From Coxiella endosymbiont of Amblyomma nuttalli (GTDB lineage: Bacteria > Pseudomonadota > Gammaproteobacteria > Coxiellales > Coxiellaceae): a DNA stretch of 64,000 nt. Below are positions 1 through 10,783 of the stretch, piece by piece. Below the pieces are notes generated by a model, which was given only the letters and a program-made list of their open reading frames with translations, was not told the DNA's origin and did not search any database. Each line of letters opens with the position of its first letter. Position 1 is the stretch's first letter. The position numbers and the translations under genes are program-made. The stretch spans positions 868,001-932,000 of the forward strand of contig NZ_CP064834.1 in the NCBI RefSeq assembly GCF_018107685.1, read 5' to 3'.

Positions 1-1716
1 AGCTTGCCCAACCACAGAGAAAGGACAACGTTCTCGCCTAGCTATATCACGAAAAACTACCAATGATTCTGCTTTAATAGCTAACACAAATCGCTCTTGT
101 GCTTCATTGCACCAAATTTCAAGCGGAGTCATTCCAGGTTCTGCGTTTGGAATATCTCGCAATTTAAATTCGCCGCCACACTTTGTGAGATGCACTAATT
201 CCGATAATGCATTCGACAACCCTCCTGCACCAACATCATGGATACTTAAAATTGGATTGTCTTTTCCAAAGGCAACACAAACGTTAATAACTTCTTGTGC
301 CCGACGCTGCATTTCTGGATTGGATCGTTGAACTGAAGCAAAATCTAAAGCTTCTGTAGATTCTTCACTCGTTTTTGAAGAAGCTGAACCTCCACCCAAT
401 CCAATCGCCATTGCAGGGCCACCCATGACAATTAACAACGCTCCTTCACTAAAAGTTTCTTTTTCAATTTGAGAATGACGAATATGCCCAATGCCGCCAC
501 TTATCATGATGGGCTTATGATAACCATATGGACCATATTCCAACGTTCGAAAATAACCACAAACATTTGGTCGCCCAAATTCATTATTAAATGAAGCAGC
601 ACCGATAGATCCTTGTAATATGATATCTAATGCAGACGCTAATGATTTCGGTTTACTTTTTTCTATTTCCCAAGGCTGTGAAAAACCAGGAATTTTTAGA
701 TGCGATACAGAAAATCCTGTTAATCCCATCTGGCTTTGCGCACCTCGCCCCGTGGCTGCTTCATCACGAATTTCTCCGCCACTCCCTGTCGCTGCACCTG
801 AAAAAGGTGAAATAGCAGTTGGATGATTATGAGTTTCTACTTTTAGTACGATGTGTATAAGTTCTTTTTGCATCCCATAAAGATTGTTGGCTGGATTAAT
901 AGAAAAATAATCTGTCGTATGACCTTTGATAATCGCCGCATTATCTCGATAAGCCATTATGACCTGGTTAGGATGTGTTTTATACGTGTAATGAATCATC
1001 GCAAATAAGGATTCATCTTTACGTTGTCTGTCAATTGTCCACTCTGCATGAAAAATTTTGTGTCGGCAATGTTCGGAATTTACTTGAGCGAACATCATTA
1101 GTTCAGCGTCGGTAGGATTACGATTTAATTTCTTAAAAACACTTGATAAATAATTAATATCATCATCGCTTAAAGCCAGTCCCAAATTTTGATTGGCTTC
1201 TTTTAATGCCGTTTCTCCTTCTAAAATATTAATCGAGTTAAACGTTTTGGATGACGGGTGTTGAAACAACAACGGCAAATCATCATTGGAAAATAAAATG
1301 GATTCTAACAAGGGGTCATATAATTCTGAAATTATAGCTTGTATACTTTGCTTATCAGTTGATGCAATCCCTTGAAAAACATAATAAATTCCTCTTTCAA
1401 TACGACTAATAGGAATTGCGCAGTTGTTGGCAATATCGGTGGCTTTCAATGACCAAGGAGAAATCGTTCCTATTCGAGGTACAACCCAACAAGCAAAAGT
1501 CTCTCTGAATTGGAAATGATCACAAAAATAGGCGTTGGGTAATAAACGTTCTAATCGTTCCCGATCGTTATTGTCTAATCGGCTATCGTCACAATCGACA
1601 AAATAGCCGAATTTCGCCTTAATACCTCTAATATCTGATCTCTTCTGCTTACAGCAAAAGAGCATTTGCTGTTGACGGAGTAAAGTACAGACGCTATTAC
1701 TCTGTAAAAATAGCAT
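1..1716 (-). CDS. purL: Phosphoribosylformylglycinamidine synthase PurL, N-terminal part (runs off left edge)
   Basis: Catalyses the glutamine-dependent amination of FGAR to FGAM in purine synthesis, in the cytoplasm. The frame is open for 572 codons from the ATG to base 1, so only the N-terminal part of a roughly 1,300-residue enzyme is visible. The N-terminal linker domain is followed by the first synthase domain. That domain carries [19 protein letters not shown] near residue 293 and the downstream glycine-rich GGGSASS and [12 protein letters not shown] segments typical of large gammaproteobacterial PurL. No frameshift is seen in the visible part. The gene stands alone, with a gene desert upstream. 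Retention of purine synthesis next to heavily decayed DNA suggests the pathway still matters. Family assignment is very secure; completeness of the C-terminal glutaminase domain cannot be judged. Confidence 0.96.
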   Translation of the reverse strand, partial: MLFLQSNSVCTLLRQQQMLFCCKQKRSDIRGIKAKFGYFVDCDDSRLDNNDRERLERLLPNAYFCDHFQFRETFACWVVPRIGTISPWSLKATDIANNCAIPISRIERGIYYVFQGIASTDKQSIQAIISELYDPLLESILFSNDDLPLLFQHPSSKTFNSINILEGETALKEANQNLGLALSDDDINYLSSVFKKLNRNPTDAELMMFAQVNSEHCRHKIFHAEWTIDRQRKDESLFAMIHYTYKTHPNQVIMAYRDNAAIIKGHTTDYFSINPANNLYGMQKELIHIVLKVETHNHPTAISPFSGAATGSGGEIRDEAATGRGAQSQMGLTGFSVSHLKIPGFSQPWEIEKSKPKSLASALDIILQGSIGAASFNNEFGRPNVCGYFRTLEYGPYGYHKPIMISGGIGHIRHSQIEKETFSEGALLIVMGGPAMAIGLGGGSASSKTSEESTEALDFASVQRSNPEMQRRAQEVINVCVAFGKDNPILSIHDVGAGGLSNALSELVHLTKCGGEFKLRDIPNAEPGMTPLEIWCNEAQERFVLAIKAESLVVFRDIARRERCPFSVVGQA

Positions 1717-3718
1717 AATCAACCTTTCAGAGATAAAAAGTGGCACTCACTACTTTTCCATCTCATTTTTGTACCATACAAGTGACAATTCGTAAAAATT
1801 CAAAGATCTGGATCACTACTCACAGTTTAATTTTGAGAAAACCGTTTGTACTATGACGGGGTAATTTTTCTTTTTAGAAGTTAAATTTATTTCAAAAATC
1901 AGTTTCATTTCAATTAATAACACCAGGAGTTCAGTATTCACTATACAATTACTGAGGCAACACACAAGTTTTTCACAGGCACTCTCCTATGGAGGTGTAT
2001 CGAATACGATATACACTCATAGATACGCACTCATAGATATGCGCTAAATAGATCTTGCCATTCATTAACTAGTACTTTTAACAGCACTTTTAACGAGAAG
2101 AGCGATATTATCCTCCGTGTTTATGAAGAGTTATCAAGATCAATCCATATTAATCCATGCAACAAAATTCAACAAATCAAGAATGATCTTGGCCTTTCTC
2201 TAGCTTAAGCACTGTACCTTAATCTTAATACGTTATTGTTATAAATTTCTAGACAATATTTTTTGCGCTCAATTTATTTTTATCAGTAGCCAAAAATTTT
2301 TCCTTTTATTTTTTACCTTTATGTTTCTACATTACTGATTTCGTTTTTGTTTTCATCTAAAAAATCGTCATTTTAGACATCTTAATTTGAAAGATGAATA
2401 AAATCAATCATTCCATATAGTCTTTATAGTCTTTTCCAAATCAGATTTTAATGACATTCATCCCAACAAAGTTATTTAAATTAGCAGTATAGATATAGTA
2501 ACAGGGCTCTCCACTATTCAGCAAAACGATTCTAGAAAAGCCAACTGCTTTTTACACACGTAGAAGCTAACCTTGGATCAAAATTTAATACATCTATATT
2601 ATTCACCTACTTGATTTTACTACACACATTGTATTTATACATTACTTCAATGATAGCAAAACTACACTTTTTAAGATTCTATATAACTTCTATTGTTATT
2701 ATTTAAGTACTCGCTCATTACTACTTATATCCTTTTAGAATCCCTAAAACTCACGCTTACTAATCTCAGTTCATAAAGAAAACTATTAAAGTCAATATAA
2801 AACCATATCAAGATCCTATGGTAATTTTTAACCAAGTCCTGTAAAATAAAAAGAAGAAATAGCGCGATAATGTAGAATACGGCTCAAGTTCAATTACGCA
2901 ATTAACAATCGACTTTCCATCGCTATCAAGCTGGCACTATCGCCAACAGCAATAGTGTTAATAGTTGGAAGTGTTGTTAATAATGTAGAGATAAAAGCTC
3001 GAGGTAAATGTAACTGATGTGATCATCAGCTTGTGGTCAGTACCTGACATCCACCTCATTAAAAGACCGGTAGCGACGGCACGACACTGCTCATGATGTT
3101 GTGGTTAATATAAATTCTATTTGCGTGACCCTAATTGCTGAATCCTAATAAGCCTATTTTTCAATCGGATGGGAATACGCTGCTCTTCGTCATACGCTAA
3201 GTCAATCAACCATTCAATTACCGTTTTAATACACTTGAATAGCTAATTTTAATCTCTCTAATTTTTTAAAAGATTTGTCTTTAAATAAGCTCACAAAATA
3301 TCTAAAGAAACCTCTATAACTATAACCGATACGTTTCTTCGGTATCGATTGTTATGTAATCTTTTTGTTGTTTTATATGTAGTACCAATTCCTTAAGGCA
3401 ATTATTAGTTAAAAGGTACACTTAATTCGCGCTTTTTAAATTCATAACACGGATATAACGTAGACATTTTCAATGAAATGCTAAGCGCCTTAAAAATATC
3501 TTCAGTGGAATATCTGCTGTTACTCGATGCTACTGATAATCAAAAATTTAAATGATCAGTATCTGTTATGTTCGCGCCTTTCTCCTAGATATGTCTAAGA
3601 ACACAAAATCTCTCTTCATTAAAGATTCATGATTCTTGCGAATGTAATGCACAAACATACTTCATAATTAGACTTTTTCCGCTTTCTAGAATCCGCCGGC
3701 TACTAGCGGCCAACATAA
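1717..3718. other. Gene desert upstream of purL, mostly unreadable
   Basis: About 2 kb with no convincing gene. It contains a 14-bp near-perfect tandem duplication at 2014-2041. A short stretch near 3120-3240, read on the minus strand, gives an open segment with protein-like composition (EWLIDLAYDEEQRIPIRLKN), but I could not assign it. By analogy with the usual lpoA neighbourhood, the 5' half of lpoA and possibly rsmI would once have lain here. That is inference from gene order only. Confidence 0.5.
1769..1781 (-). promoter_or_regulatory. Small palindrome TTGTA-N3-TACAA upstream of purL
   Basis: A perfect 5-3-5 inverted repeat lies 53 bases upstream of the purL start codon. A similar repeat sits at a matching distance upstream of rplM. 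It could be an operator or a chance palindrome in AT-rich DNA; no known regulator is assigned. Confidence 0.2.
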
Positions 3719-4580
3719 AAAAATTACTCTTCTTTTGTCTCTGGAAAGCTCATTTACCAATCAAGACCAATATAATCCGAAATGAATTTTACTATCCACT
3801 ATCAAGCAAAATAATCAGGCTGCATGCCCACTCATTTATTAAACACTAACGGAAAAGATATCGGCAGCATTTATCAGCAAACCACTTAATCAAGAGGCTA
3901 TTTAACCACGCAAGTAGCGATAAAGATATGAAATAAACGATATACCCATATTATTATGAATTATGAATTATCTTTGCTGATTCTTAGCAGGGAATTATTG
4001 CTCACATAAACTAATAATCGTTAAGTGATAAAGTTACTACTCAATTAATTTATTAAAAAAACAATTTGGTCAAATATTTCTCACACATTGATAAAACTGA
4101 GCAACGTGAAGGACAAATTAGTGGATTACTTCATACAACAAACATCCTAGCTGCTTTGTTCATCGATACGGAGATTTTGACGCATATCTTAAGCATACGC
4201 CTATGTCCATTACCTATTCAATGTATTCTTCCGCTGTGAAAGGAGACAAGGAGATCAATGATATTGATGGTGTGATCTTTGATGACATATCTGAGTTTTG
4301 TTGCTCTAGGTTTACCAAACGCAGTGAATACGCCAATTAGATAAATTCTTCGCCATTTGCTATAACCTCTAAAGTGCCATAGAATCTTGATATTTATTAC
4401 CAAGCAGTGTATTTTCTCCAGTTGGCTTGAGCTGAGCGTAATTAACAACCGAATACAGTTAACGATATAGAGTCGGTTTATAGTTCAAAAGAGTGGTGAT
4501 TATTTACAATGATAAGAATTATTCCTTAATATCTCACGACGAAAATCTTTTCGTTTCAGAGATGGAAAGATTAGTTTGAT
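3719..4580 (+). pseudogene. lpoA: Relic of lpoA (outer-membrane lipoprotein activator of PBP1A)
   Basis: Read on the plus strand with several frame changes and stops, this stretch keeps the landmarks of the LpoA C-terminal domain in order. KITLLLSLESSFTNQ at 3720-3764 matches the family KIALLLPLSG motif. IIRNEFYY follows one frame later. AAFISKPLNQEAI near 3864-3902 matches the family ADFVVGPL segment. NDIDGVIFDDI near 4255-4290 matches the DLDGVxFxDIPW motif. NLDIYYQA corresponds to GIDAY, and FRDGKISL near 4555-4580 to the C-terminal end. It lies directly upstream of diaA-dolP, as in the E. coli lpoA-yraN-diaA-dolP cluster. The protein would be an outer-membrane lipoprotein stimulating peptidoglycan synthesis. 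The gene is clearly dead; the N-terminal TPR half is not readable. Confidence 0.62.
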
Positions 4581-4619
4581 TATGCATCATTAATTGGTCC
4601 GGATGATTTGCTTTATTGC

Positions 4620-4843
4620 AGTGTGCTATTACCGCTCCACGCGCTTCACACATCCACTCGAAATAATGTCGATTTTAAAACAACACTATCTCATGGAAAC
4701 CACCATTTTTATTATTTTGATTTATTGTTATTCATTCTTGCTTTCCAAAAAAAAATTATTACTTACAAAAAGACTACCTCATCGATAGAATACCTCGTCA
4801 GTTTGATATTTTTTAGATCACTTGAAAATCGATCGATTGCCTA
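4620..4843 (+). pseudogene. yraN: Probable relic of yraN (UPF0102 nuclease-fold protein)
   Basis: Between the lpoA relic and diaA, where yraN normally sits, the end of a YraN-like protein can be read across frames. A lysine-rich stretch runs into YLQKDYLIDRIPRQFDI near 4762-4830, followed after a frame change by LENRSIA. In the family the C-terminus has the form TAxxYL...RFDVIxxx...I. The N-terminal GEIDLI and VFVEVK motifs are not recognisable. The call rests on position plus the C-terminal motif. Confidence 0.4.
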
Positions 4844-4876
4844 GGTTAAAAATGCGCGATTGAAATAGAATGGTAA

Positions 4877-5488
<612 letters not shown>

Positions 5489-5497
5489 GGAATAGAT

Positions 5498-6076
5498 ATG
5501 AAAAAACTATTATTCTTAGTTTTATTCATTTTTCCTTTAGTAGGCTGTGTGCCTGCTGCCATACTTGTTGCAGGTGCTGCTGGCGCAACATTGGGAGGAG
5601 CAGTAATCTATGATCAACGTAATTACCAAACGATGAAGCAGGATTACAATGCTTATTCTTTGGCTCAATACCAATTGTCCAATGATTCTCTGCTCAAAGG
5701 TCAATCTCATATTTCCATTTCAGTATTTAACAACATTGCTTTACTTGTAGGAGAAGTGAAAACACCAGAAATGCGTGATTATGCTTATCAAATCGTTTCA
5801 AAAATCCCGAATATTCGACGCATTTACAACGAGATTAACATTAATATTCCAACTTCAGCCATACAGCAGGCAAATGATGCCTGGATCACTACTAAAGCTC
5901 GTGTTCTTATATTAGGTACACCTGGCTTGCGTTCTTCTAATCTTAAAGTAATTACACAAAATAATGTTGTTTATTTGATGGGAATCGTTACTCCTAAACA
6001 AGCAGCTATGGTAGCTGATGTAGCTCGACGAATTTCTGGCGTAACAAAGGTTATTAAAGTATTTGAATACGAATAA
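5498..6076 (+). CDS. dolP: BON-domain outer-membrane lipoprotein DolP (YraP)
   Basis: A 192-residue lipoprotein. The N-terminus is a short signal peptide (KKLLFLVLFIFPLVGC) with a lipobox cysteine at residue 17, so the mature protein is probably lipid-anchored at the outer membrane. Two BON domains follow, roughly residues 45-115 and 125-190, with conserved glycine and hydrophobic patterns (VGEVKTPEMRDYA, VYLMGIVTPKQA). In E. coli DolP maintains outer-membrane integrity and is encoded just after diaA, the same order as here. Intact and of normal length. Confidence 0.9.
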   Translation: MKKLLFLVLFIFPLVGCVPAAILVAGAAGATLGGAVIYDQRNYQTMKQDYNAYSLAQYQLSNDSLLKGQSHISISVFNNIALLVGEVKTPEMRDYAYQIVSKIPNIRRIYNEININIPTSAIQQANDAWITTKARVLILGTPGLRSSNLKVITQNNVVYLMGIVTPKQAAMVADVARRISGVTKVIKVFEYE

Positions 6077-6137
6077 AAAAACTCATCTTTACTATAACAA
6101 ATGCATGCTGACCATAGAATTCTACTTAGAAAATTAC

Positions 6138-6827
6138 TCATAATCCAAAAATCAGACAAACCAACTGACTCAAATATAATGCGGGCGGTAAAAGAATACG
6201 ACCTAATAAACCAAACACTAGTAGTCCTAATAAAATCCAAATTCCATACGGCTCTATTTTAGAATAATTATAAGAAACTCTTTTCGGTAAAATTGCTAAG
6301 AGTATTCGACTACCATCGAGAGGAGGAATCGGAATCAAATTGAGTATCATCAAAACTATATTGATCAATACCCCAAAAAACCCTGCGTTATAGAAGAAAG
6401 CGGAAACATCTCTAACAATACTAATAGAGTTGTCCACATTATCTCCGAAAAAAAGACTTAATTTCGTCACTACAGCCCATAACAACGCCATAGCAAAATT
6501 AACCAATGGACCGGCTAGAGCAACTAACATCATATCACGACGAGGATTTTTTAAATTTTGCCATGTAACAGGGACAGGTTTCGCCCAACCAAAAGGAAAC
6601 GTAAATTTGCTAAGAACCAACATTAAGATCGGTAAAATAATAGTGCCAAAAAGATCAATGTGCTTCATAGGATTCAGTGTAATACGCCCCATCATGAAAG
6701 CTGTTTTATCCCCTAATTTATTGGCTACCCAACCGTGAGCAGCTTCATGTAAGGTAATCGCGAATAAAAGCGGTAAAATAATAACTGCAATGAGATGCGT
6801 GATATTTGAGAAATTCATAAAGGTCAT
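6138..6827 (-). CDS. Site-2 protease family membrane metalloprotease (M50)
   Basis: A small integral-membrane zinc protease of 229 residues. The HEAAH zinc motif is at residues 27-31 in the first hydrophobic segment. The second metal-binding segment reads NLIPIPPLDGSRIL near residue 165, matching the NPxPPxDG pattern of the family. About five to six hydrophobic segments are visible and there is no PDZ domain, so it is the short group-3 type rather than RseP. Substrate unknown. It converges with dolP across 61 bases and is followed on its own strand by no other gene. A start a few residues further in (MNFSN) is also possible. Confidence 0.88.
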   Translation of the reverse strand: MTFMNFSNITHLIAVIILPLLFAITLHEAAHGWVANKLGDKTAFMMGRITLNPMKHIDLFGTIILPILMLVLSKFTFPFGWAKPVPVTWQNLKNPRRDMMLVALAGPLVNFAMALLWAVVTKLSLFFGDNVDNSISIVRDVSAFFYNAGFFGVLINIVLMILNLIPIPPLDGSRILLAILPKRVSYNYSKIEPYGIWILLGLLVFGLLGRILLPPALYLSQLVCLIFGL

Positions 6828-6851
6828 TGTACAACAATTTCACCCAATAGC

Positions 6852-7271
6852 CTATCTAACGATTTTCAAAGCCGGCCTACCTGTCTTAGTTGGTATGTCG
6901 TCGGTTGTCGGCAGAAGATTTCTTCCACCACTCTCTCCGTTCACTTCTTCATCATTAAATATCATCCCATAGTTATTTTCGATAGCATAAATCGCTTTAA
7001 CAGAGAATATAGGAATAAAAACATGATGAACAACTCCAGAAAAACGCGCATCAAATTCAATGGCATCATTTCCCATACGTAAATTCCCTACCGCTTTTGG
7101 CTCGATATTCAAGATAATCATATCATTTTCAATAAAGCGCTTTGGTACCTCAACATCAGGAATCGTAACGTCCACCATAATATGGGGAGTGAGTTGGTTG
7201 TCAATAAGCCATTCATAGAGTGCCCTTAATATATAAGGACGACTAGGCATCATGTGTTTCTCTAAGTTCAC
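6852..7271 (-). CDS. sspB: Stringent starvation protein B, ClpXP adaptor SspB
   Basis: A 139-residue adaptor that delivers ssrA-tagged peptides from stalled ribosomes to ClpXP. The N-terminal substrate-binding fold shows SRPYILRALYEWLIDNQLTP and AVGNLRMG. After a variable linker, the C-terminal tail TGRPALKIVR matches the ClpX-binding module (GGRPALRVVK in E. coli). The linker is much shorter than in E. coli. Its start overlaps the end of sspA by 29 bases, indicating translational coupling in an rplM-rpsI-sspA-sspB run. Confidence 0.95.
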   Translation of the reverse strand: MNLEKHMMPSRPYILRALYEWLIDNQLTPHIMVDVTIPDVEVPKRFIENDMIILNIEPKAVGNLRMGNDAIEFDARFSGVVHHVFIPIFSVKAIYAIENNYGMIFNDEEVNGESGGRNLLPTTDDIPTKTGRPALKIVR

Positions 7272-7878
7272 GTTCTGCTTCGCTCAAACTTGCCCGGAAA
7301 GATGCTCGTTCAAAGAGACGTTTTTTATAATTGAAAATTGCTTTTGCTGAGGTACGCGATAAATTCACGCCAACATATGGTAATCGCCATAACAATGGCG
7401 CCATCACACAATCAACTAAAATGAAATCATCGCTCATAAAATAGGGTTTCTCCGCAAAAATAGGATCCATCGCAATTAGATCCTTCTTCAGCGCATCACG
7501 GTTTGCCTCTACTTGCTTAGGAATTCCTTCTTCAATAGTTTTCATTTGATAGTATAAATCTCGTTCGATACGATACATTAATAGGCGACATATAGCACGA
7601 GCGACAGGATAGACTGGTAAAAGCGGTGGATGAGGAAAACGCTCGTCTAGGTATTCCATAATGATATGTGGATTGAATAAAACTAACTCACGATCCACTA
7701 ACGTCGGTAAAGTATTATAAGGATTAAGCTCCGCTAACTCTTCACGAGGGTGATTAGAATCGACACTAACTATATCTACATGAACGCCTTTTTCCGCTAA
7801 TACGACGCGGACCTGGTGACTATAAATATCCAAAGGACCTGAATACAAAGTCATGATTGAGCGTTTTAGCATCGTCAT
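7243..7878 (-). CDS. sspA: Stringent starvation protein A, GST-fold RNA polymerase-associated SspA
   Basis: A 211-residue GST-fold protein that in E. coli binds RNA polymerase and acts during stationary phase and acid stress. Visible are the thioredoxin-like N-terminal part (TLYSGPLDIYSHQVRVVLAEKG), NTLPTLVDREL, and the diagnostic YLDERFPHPPLLPVYPVARA surface, which is nearly invariant in SspA. Begins 7 bases after rpsI and overlaps sspB. The petABC genes often found between rpsI and sspA in other gammaproteobacteria are absent. Confidence 0.95.
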   Translation of the reverse strand: MTMLKRSIMTLYSGPLDIYSHQVRVVLAEKGVHVDIVSVDSNHPREELAELNPYNTLPTLVDRELVLFNPHIIMEYLDERFPHPPLLPVYPVARAICRLLMYRIERDLYYQMKTIEEGIPKQVEANRDALKKDLIAMDPIFAEKPYFMSDDFILVDCVMAPLLWRLPYVGVNLSRTSAKAIFNYKKRLFERASFRASLSEAERELRETHDA

Positions 7879-7885
7879 GTGGATT

Positions 7886-8305
7886 TTATCGTTTGGAGTA
7901 CTGGGTGCCTTTTCGTGCCTTATGCAGGCCTACTTTCTTACGCTCAACCATTCTCGGATCACGAGTAACAAATCCTGCTTTTCGCAACATGCTGCCCCAA
8001 GAACCACATTCCCCACCTTCTTTATCATAACCTATTAAGGCACGGGCAATTCCATGACGAACGGCACCTGCCTGTCCGCTATGCCCACCGCCTTCAACAG
8101 TCGCATATATATCAAATCGGGAATCAACATCCAATTTGATCAACGGTTGACGTACGATCATACGAGCAGTTTCCCGGCTAAAATATGCGTCCAATGGTCT
8201 TCCATTAATGAATATCTCCCCAGTACCTGATTTTAAAAAAACCCGCGCGCAGGCAGTTTTCCGCCGGCCTGTACCTAGACTCTGCTTTTCTATCTCTTGT
8301 GCCAC
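7886..8305 (-). CDS. rpsI: 30S ribosomal protein S9
   Basis: A 139-residue small-subunit protein with the S9 signature [12 protein letters not shown] near the N-terminus, [19 protein letters not shown] in the middle, and the C-terminal basic tail ending in [11 protein letters not shown] that reaches the P-site tRNA. The reading frame opens with GTG, preceded by a GGAGG-like element. Eighteen bases downstream of rplM, the universal L13-S9 pair. Confidence 0.98.
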   Translation of the reverse strand: MAQEIEKQSLGTGRRKTACARVFLKSGTGEIFINGRPLDAYFSRETARMIVRQPLIKLDVDSRFDIYATVEGGGHSGQAGAVRHGIARALIGYDKEGGECGSWGSMLRKAGFVTRDPRMVERKKVGLHKARKGTQYSKR

Positions 8306-8323
8306 CTGTCTCAGGACCCTCCC

Positions 8324-8749
8324 TTATAATCCAGTCAATTCTGGCCGCTGCGCTTCATGTAGATGTTTATTTCTTGCATAAATCTTCAGTTTACGATACA
8401 TCCGACGCCCTAAAGGGCCTCTAGGTAGCATACCTTTAACTGCTAGTTCTAACGGACGTTCCGGTTTTCTGGCCTGTAAATTAGCAAAATTAGTAGTCTT
8501 CAGACCACCCGGATAACCGGAATGACGATGATACTGCTTACTTTCAGTTTTATTACCTGTGACAATTAGTTTATCAACATTAATAACGATCACAAAGTCT
8601 CCGCTGTCTATGTGAGGAGTATACTCTACTTTGTGTTTTCCTCGTAAAATCGCTGCGATTTGACTAGCAAGTCGTCCCAATACCTTACCACTGGCGTCAA
8701 CCAATAACCAGCGGCGACTTATCGTGTTTACATTGGCTATATAAGTCAT
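8324..8749 (-). CDS. rplM: 50S ribosomal protein L13
   Basis: A 141-residue large-subunit protein with [40 protein letters not shown] and the [18 protein letters not shown] signature. The ATG was chosen over a GTG one codon earlier to match the E. coli L13 N-terminus. First gene of an apparent rplM-rpsI-sspA-sspB operon, with a long gene-poor stretch upstream. Confidence 0.98.
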   Translation of the reverse strand: MTYIANVNTISRRWLLVDASGKVLGRLASQIAAILRGKHKVEYTPHIDSGDFVIVINVDKLIVTGNKTESKQYHRHSGYPGGLKTTNFANLQARKPERPLELAVKGMLPRGPLGRRMYRKLKIYARNKHLHEAQRPELTGL

Positions 8750-8805
8750 CACAGGCCAAATCCCCTAAAATATTTAGAAGCAAATTGATCATGATACAGT
8801 ATATT

Positions 8806-8820
8806 CTTGTAAAATACAAG
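8806..8820 (-). promoter_or_regulatory. Palindrome CTTGTA-N3-TACAAG upstream of rplM
   Basis: A perfect 6-3-6 inverted repeat about 55 bases before the rplM start. Its core is the same TTGTA-N3-TACAA form seen 53 bases before purL. It may be an operator or a small hairpin in the L13 leader. No regulator can be named. Confidence 0.2.
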
Positions 8821-10450
8821 ACACACATGTCTAAATAATTTTCTAAATATGCTATTTACATTATCTAACTAACAAGAATAACAAAGTCAAGCATGCTTAT
8901 TCTGAGCATAAAAGTGTAAAATCACTATCAATGATATACAGTATTAAGGAGAGCTATTAGAGTGCTTTAAAAAGAAAGAAATAATATTAGGAAAGTATAA
9001 CAAATTAGCGTAAAATGCAAAAAGCATGCACTATAGAGCTTGTACGCCTTATAAAAGTAGAAATTATCCGCTCATACCCTGAAATTACAGACCACAACAT
9101 CAATAAAAAAATAAGTTAATGCGATCTTTTTGAAGACTTGAGCAAAGGAAATGGTGAAATAATTCTTCAAGGATAGAGCTAACATCATTCCTTCTTTTAC
9201 AGGAATGATGTTAGCTCAAAATATAATTTTCACTAGCCGATGTTAAATTAAATTTTTTTTAAATTATCTAGTTACAATTAAAAATGCGGTATCGATAAAT
9301 TGAGTCTAAATTTCCATTTCTGTTTATATCACTTAACATTAAACATATAGGTAAAACTCTTTCCATCTTAAGATTAGGACTACCGAGAAACGACATTTCT
9401 GATTCAAAGCAATTTCTATGATTCTGGTTCCTAATAATTAGGAACGTCTTTACAATTTCACTTATACGAAGATGCAGATGAAGTATCAGATGTGCTTTCT
9501 CCCCTCTGTTTTCCATTTCCAATAGCACTGTGCTAAAAGTTAAGCATCTGAACTCTGCACTTAAGAGTATAATCTTAATATAATCTTATTTTTAAAAAAT
9601 ATTTGCTAAAATTTAACTCCAGAATATTTGAGTAACAATAAGTTACGAGTTACACAGTATGTTTTTAAAGTTAAAGAGCATTTTATTGTTGCTAATAATC
9701 AAAACTGACACAGTGCAGTTAGCTTCTCATTTTAAAAGATATAACTCAAAAACTAAAACTAAAAGACAGCATCAGATGATTATGGGGAAGACGGAAAATG
9801 AGCACCGCTTAAACTAACATAAATAATTATAAGGAGCATAACACTACTTAATTAAAAAGAAAAAGCAGCTGCTAAAAAATCAATAGCGCTACAACACTGT
9901 TTTCTGAGGAACAGTCAACAATCTTTAGCAATGTTATTTTTATTGAACAAAGTGATAAAAGCAGATGCTACAGAAAAAAGAAGAAAGCAATAAAAAATTT
10001 ATTTTTAAAAGACTCTTATTGCTTTAGATTACAGAGTTATCCGTGTTTTAAGATGAAGATCTAACTCAAATTCAGGAAGTACCCAAAAATAGTTAATTGG
10101 ATATTCAATTTCACAACTATAAAGTTCACAAGGTTATAAAAATAAAGTTGTAAGATTTGCTAAAGATACTCGATAGGTTATGTCCAAGAATCCATTTTAA
10201 TTCAAGCAGTATGAATGACTAGAATATCCAGAAAGAATCAAAAGAAATTCGTTAAAGATAGTTTGGTAAAATATTGTCTCAATATACTATAGATCGACTA
10301 TATTAATTCAGTACTTAAAAAGAACGTAGCTTTTAAGAAGCATAATACACGATTATGCTTTTTCACTGCCGCATTCTAACTACCAACCGAATTTAGACGA
10401 GAGTAACCGACCTTAACAACACGATACCTAGATTCTTGTATCATAATATC
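8821..10450. other. Gene desert between rplM and feoC
   Basis: About 1.6 kb of AT-rich DNA without a recognisable gene. The only ordered structure I see is a perfect 16-bp inverted repeat at 9176-9217. A 16-codon lysine/alanine-rich piece near 9856-9903 stops quickly and cannot be assigned. Confidence 0.5.
9176..9217. repeat. Perfect 16-bp inverted repeat, isolated in spacer DNA
   Basis: Arms 9176-9191 and 9202-9217 (GAGCTAACATCATTCC and its exact complement) flank a 10-base loop. There is no clear T-run on either side, so a classical intrinsic terminator is doubtful. It may be the remaining terminator of a lost gene. Confidence 0.55.
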
Positions 10451-10484
10451 AAAAAACCAAAAAATACACTGAAAGTGTATTTTG
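10451..10484 (-). terminator. Intrinsic terminator after feoABC
   Basis: A 10-bp perfect stem (arms 10461-10470 and 10474-10483, loop of 3) lies 12 bases after the feoC stop. Read on the minus strand it is followed by a T-rich run (TTGGTTTTTT), as expected for Rho-independent termination. Confidence 0.7.
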
Positions 10485-10495
10485 ATGATAAGCAA

Positions 10496-10714
10496 TCATT
10501 CCACCCACTGATATACCTCAGTAAATTGTACTTGACAAACTTGACATTTTGTGTTGCACCCTTTGGGTTTAGTTAGACGACATATTTTTCGTTTGCGAAT
10601 CCAGTGCGCTAATAAATAGCGCATGGCATCTGGATGACTACAAAAATAAAGTGACAATTCCTGTAAATCAGCCGATTTTCGTTCTTTTAAAAACGTCTTG
10701 ATAGATAACAACAT
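10496..10714 (-). CDS. feoC: FeoC-like small winged-helix protein
   Basis: A 72-residue protein placed directly after feoB. It has a short winged-helix-like N-terminal part (LLSIKTFLKERKSADLQELSLYF, MRYLLAHWIRKRKICRLTK) followed by a cysteine-bearing wing with C-x4-C-x2-C spacing (CNTKCQVC), the layout of FeoC proteins. FeoC is thought to sense iron or a [4Fe-4S] cluster and to control FeoB stability. Identification rests on position plus this pattern. Confidence 0.8.
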   Translation of the reverse strand: MLLSIKTFLKERKSADLQELSLYFCSHPDAMRYLLAHWIRKRKICRLTKPKGCNTKCQVCQVQFTEVYQWVE

Positions 10715-10783
10715 TTAAACCTCAGAAAACTTTTGTTCTTTACTAAAATTCAAAAAAGCTGTAGCTAGGTAATTCAGGTAGAG

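Noticed and set aside
4218-4448. Minus-strand open frame of 76 codons
   Set aside because: It lies antisense to the lpoA relic, whose plus-strand motifs are recognisable, and has no family features.
9268-9528. Minus-strand open frame of 86 codons
   Set aside because: No recognisable domain, no ribosome-binding site of note, and typical of random frames in AT-rich spacer.
9856-9903. Lysine/alanine-rich piece resembling a histone H1-like protein
   Set aside because: Only 16 codons before a stop, low-complexity composition, and no continuing frame; chance is the simpler explanation.
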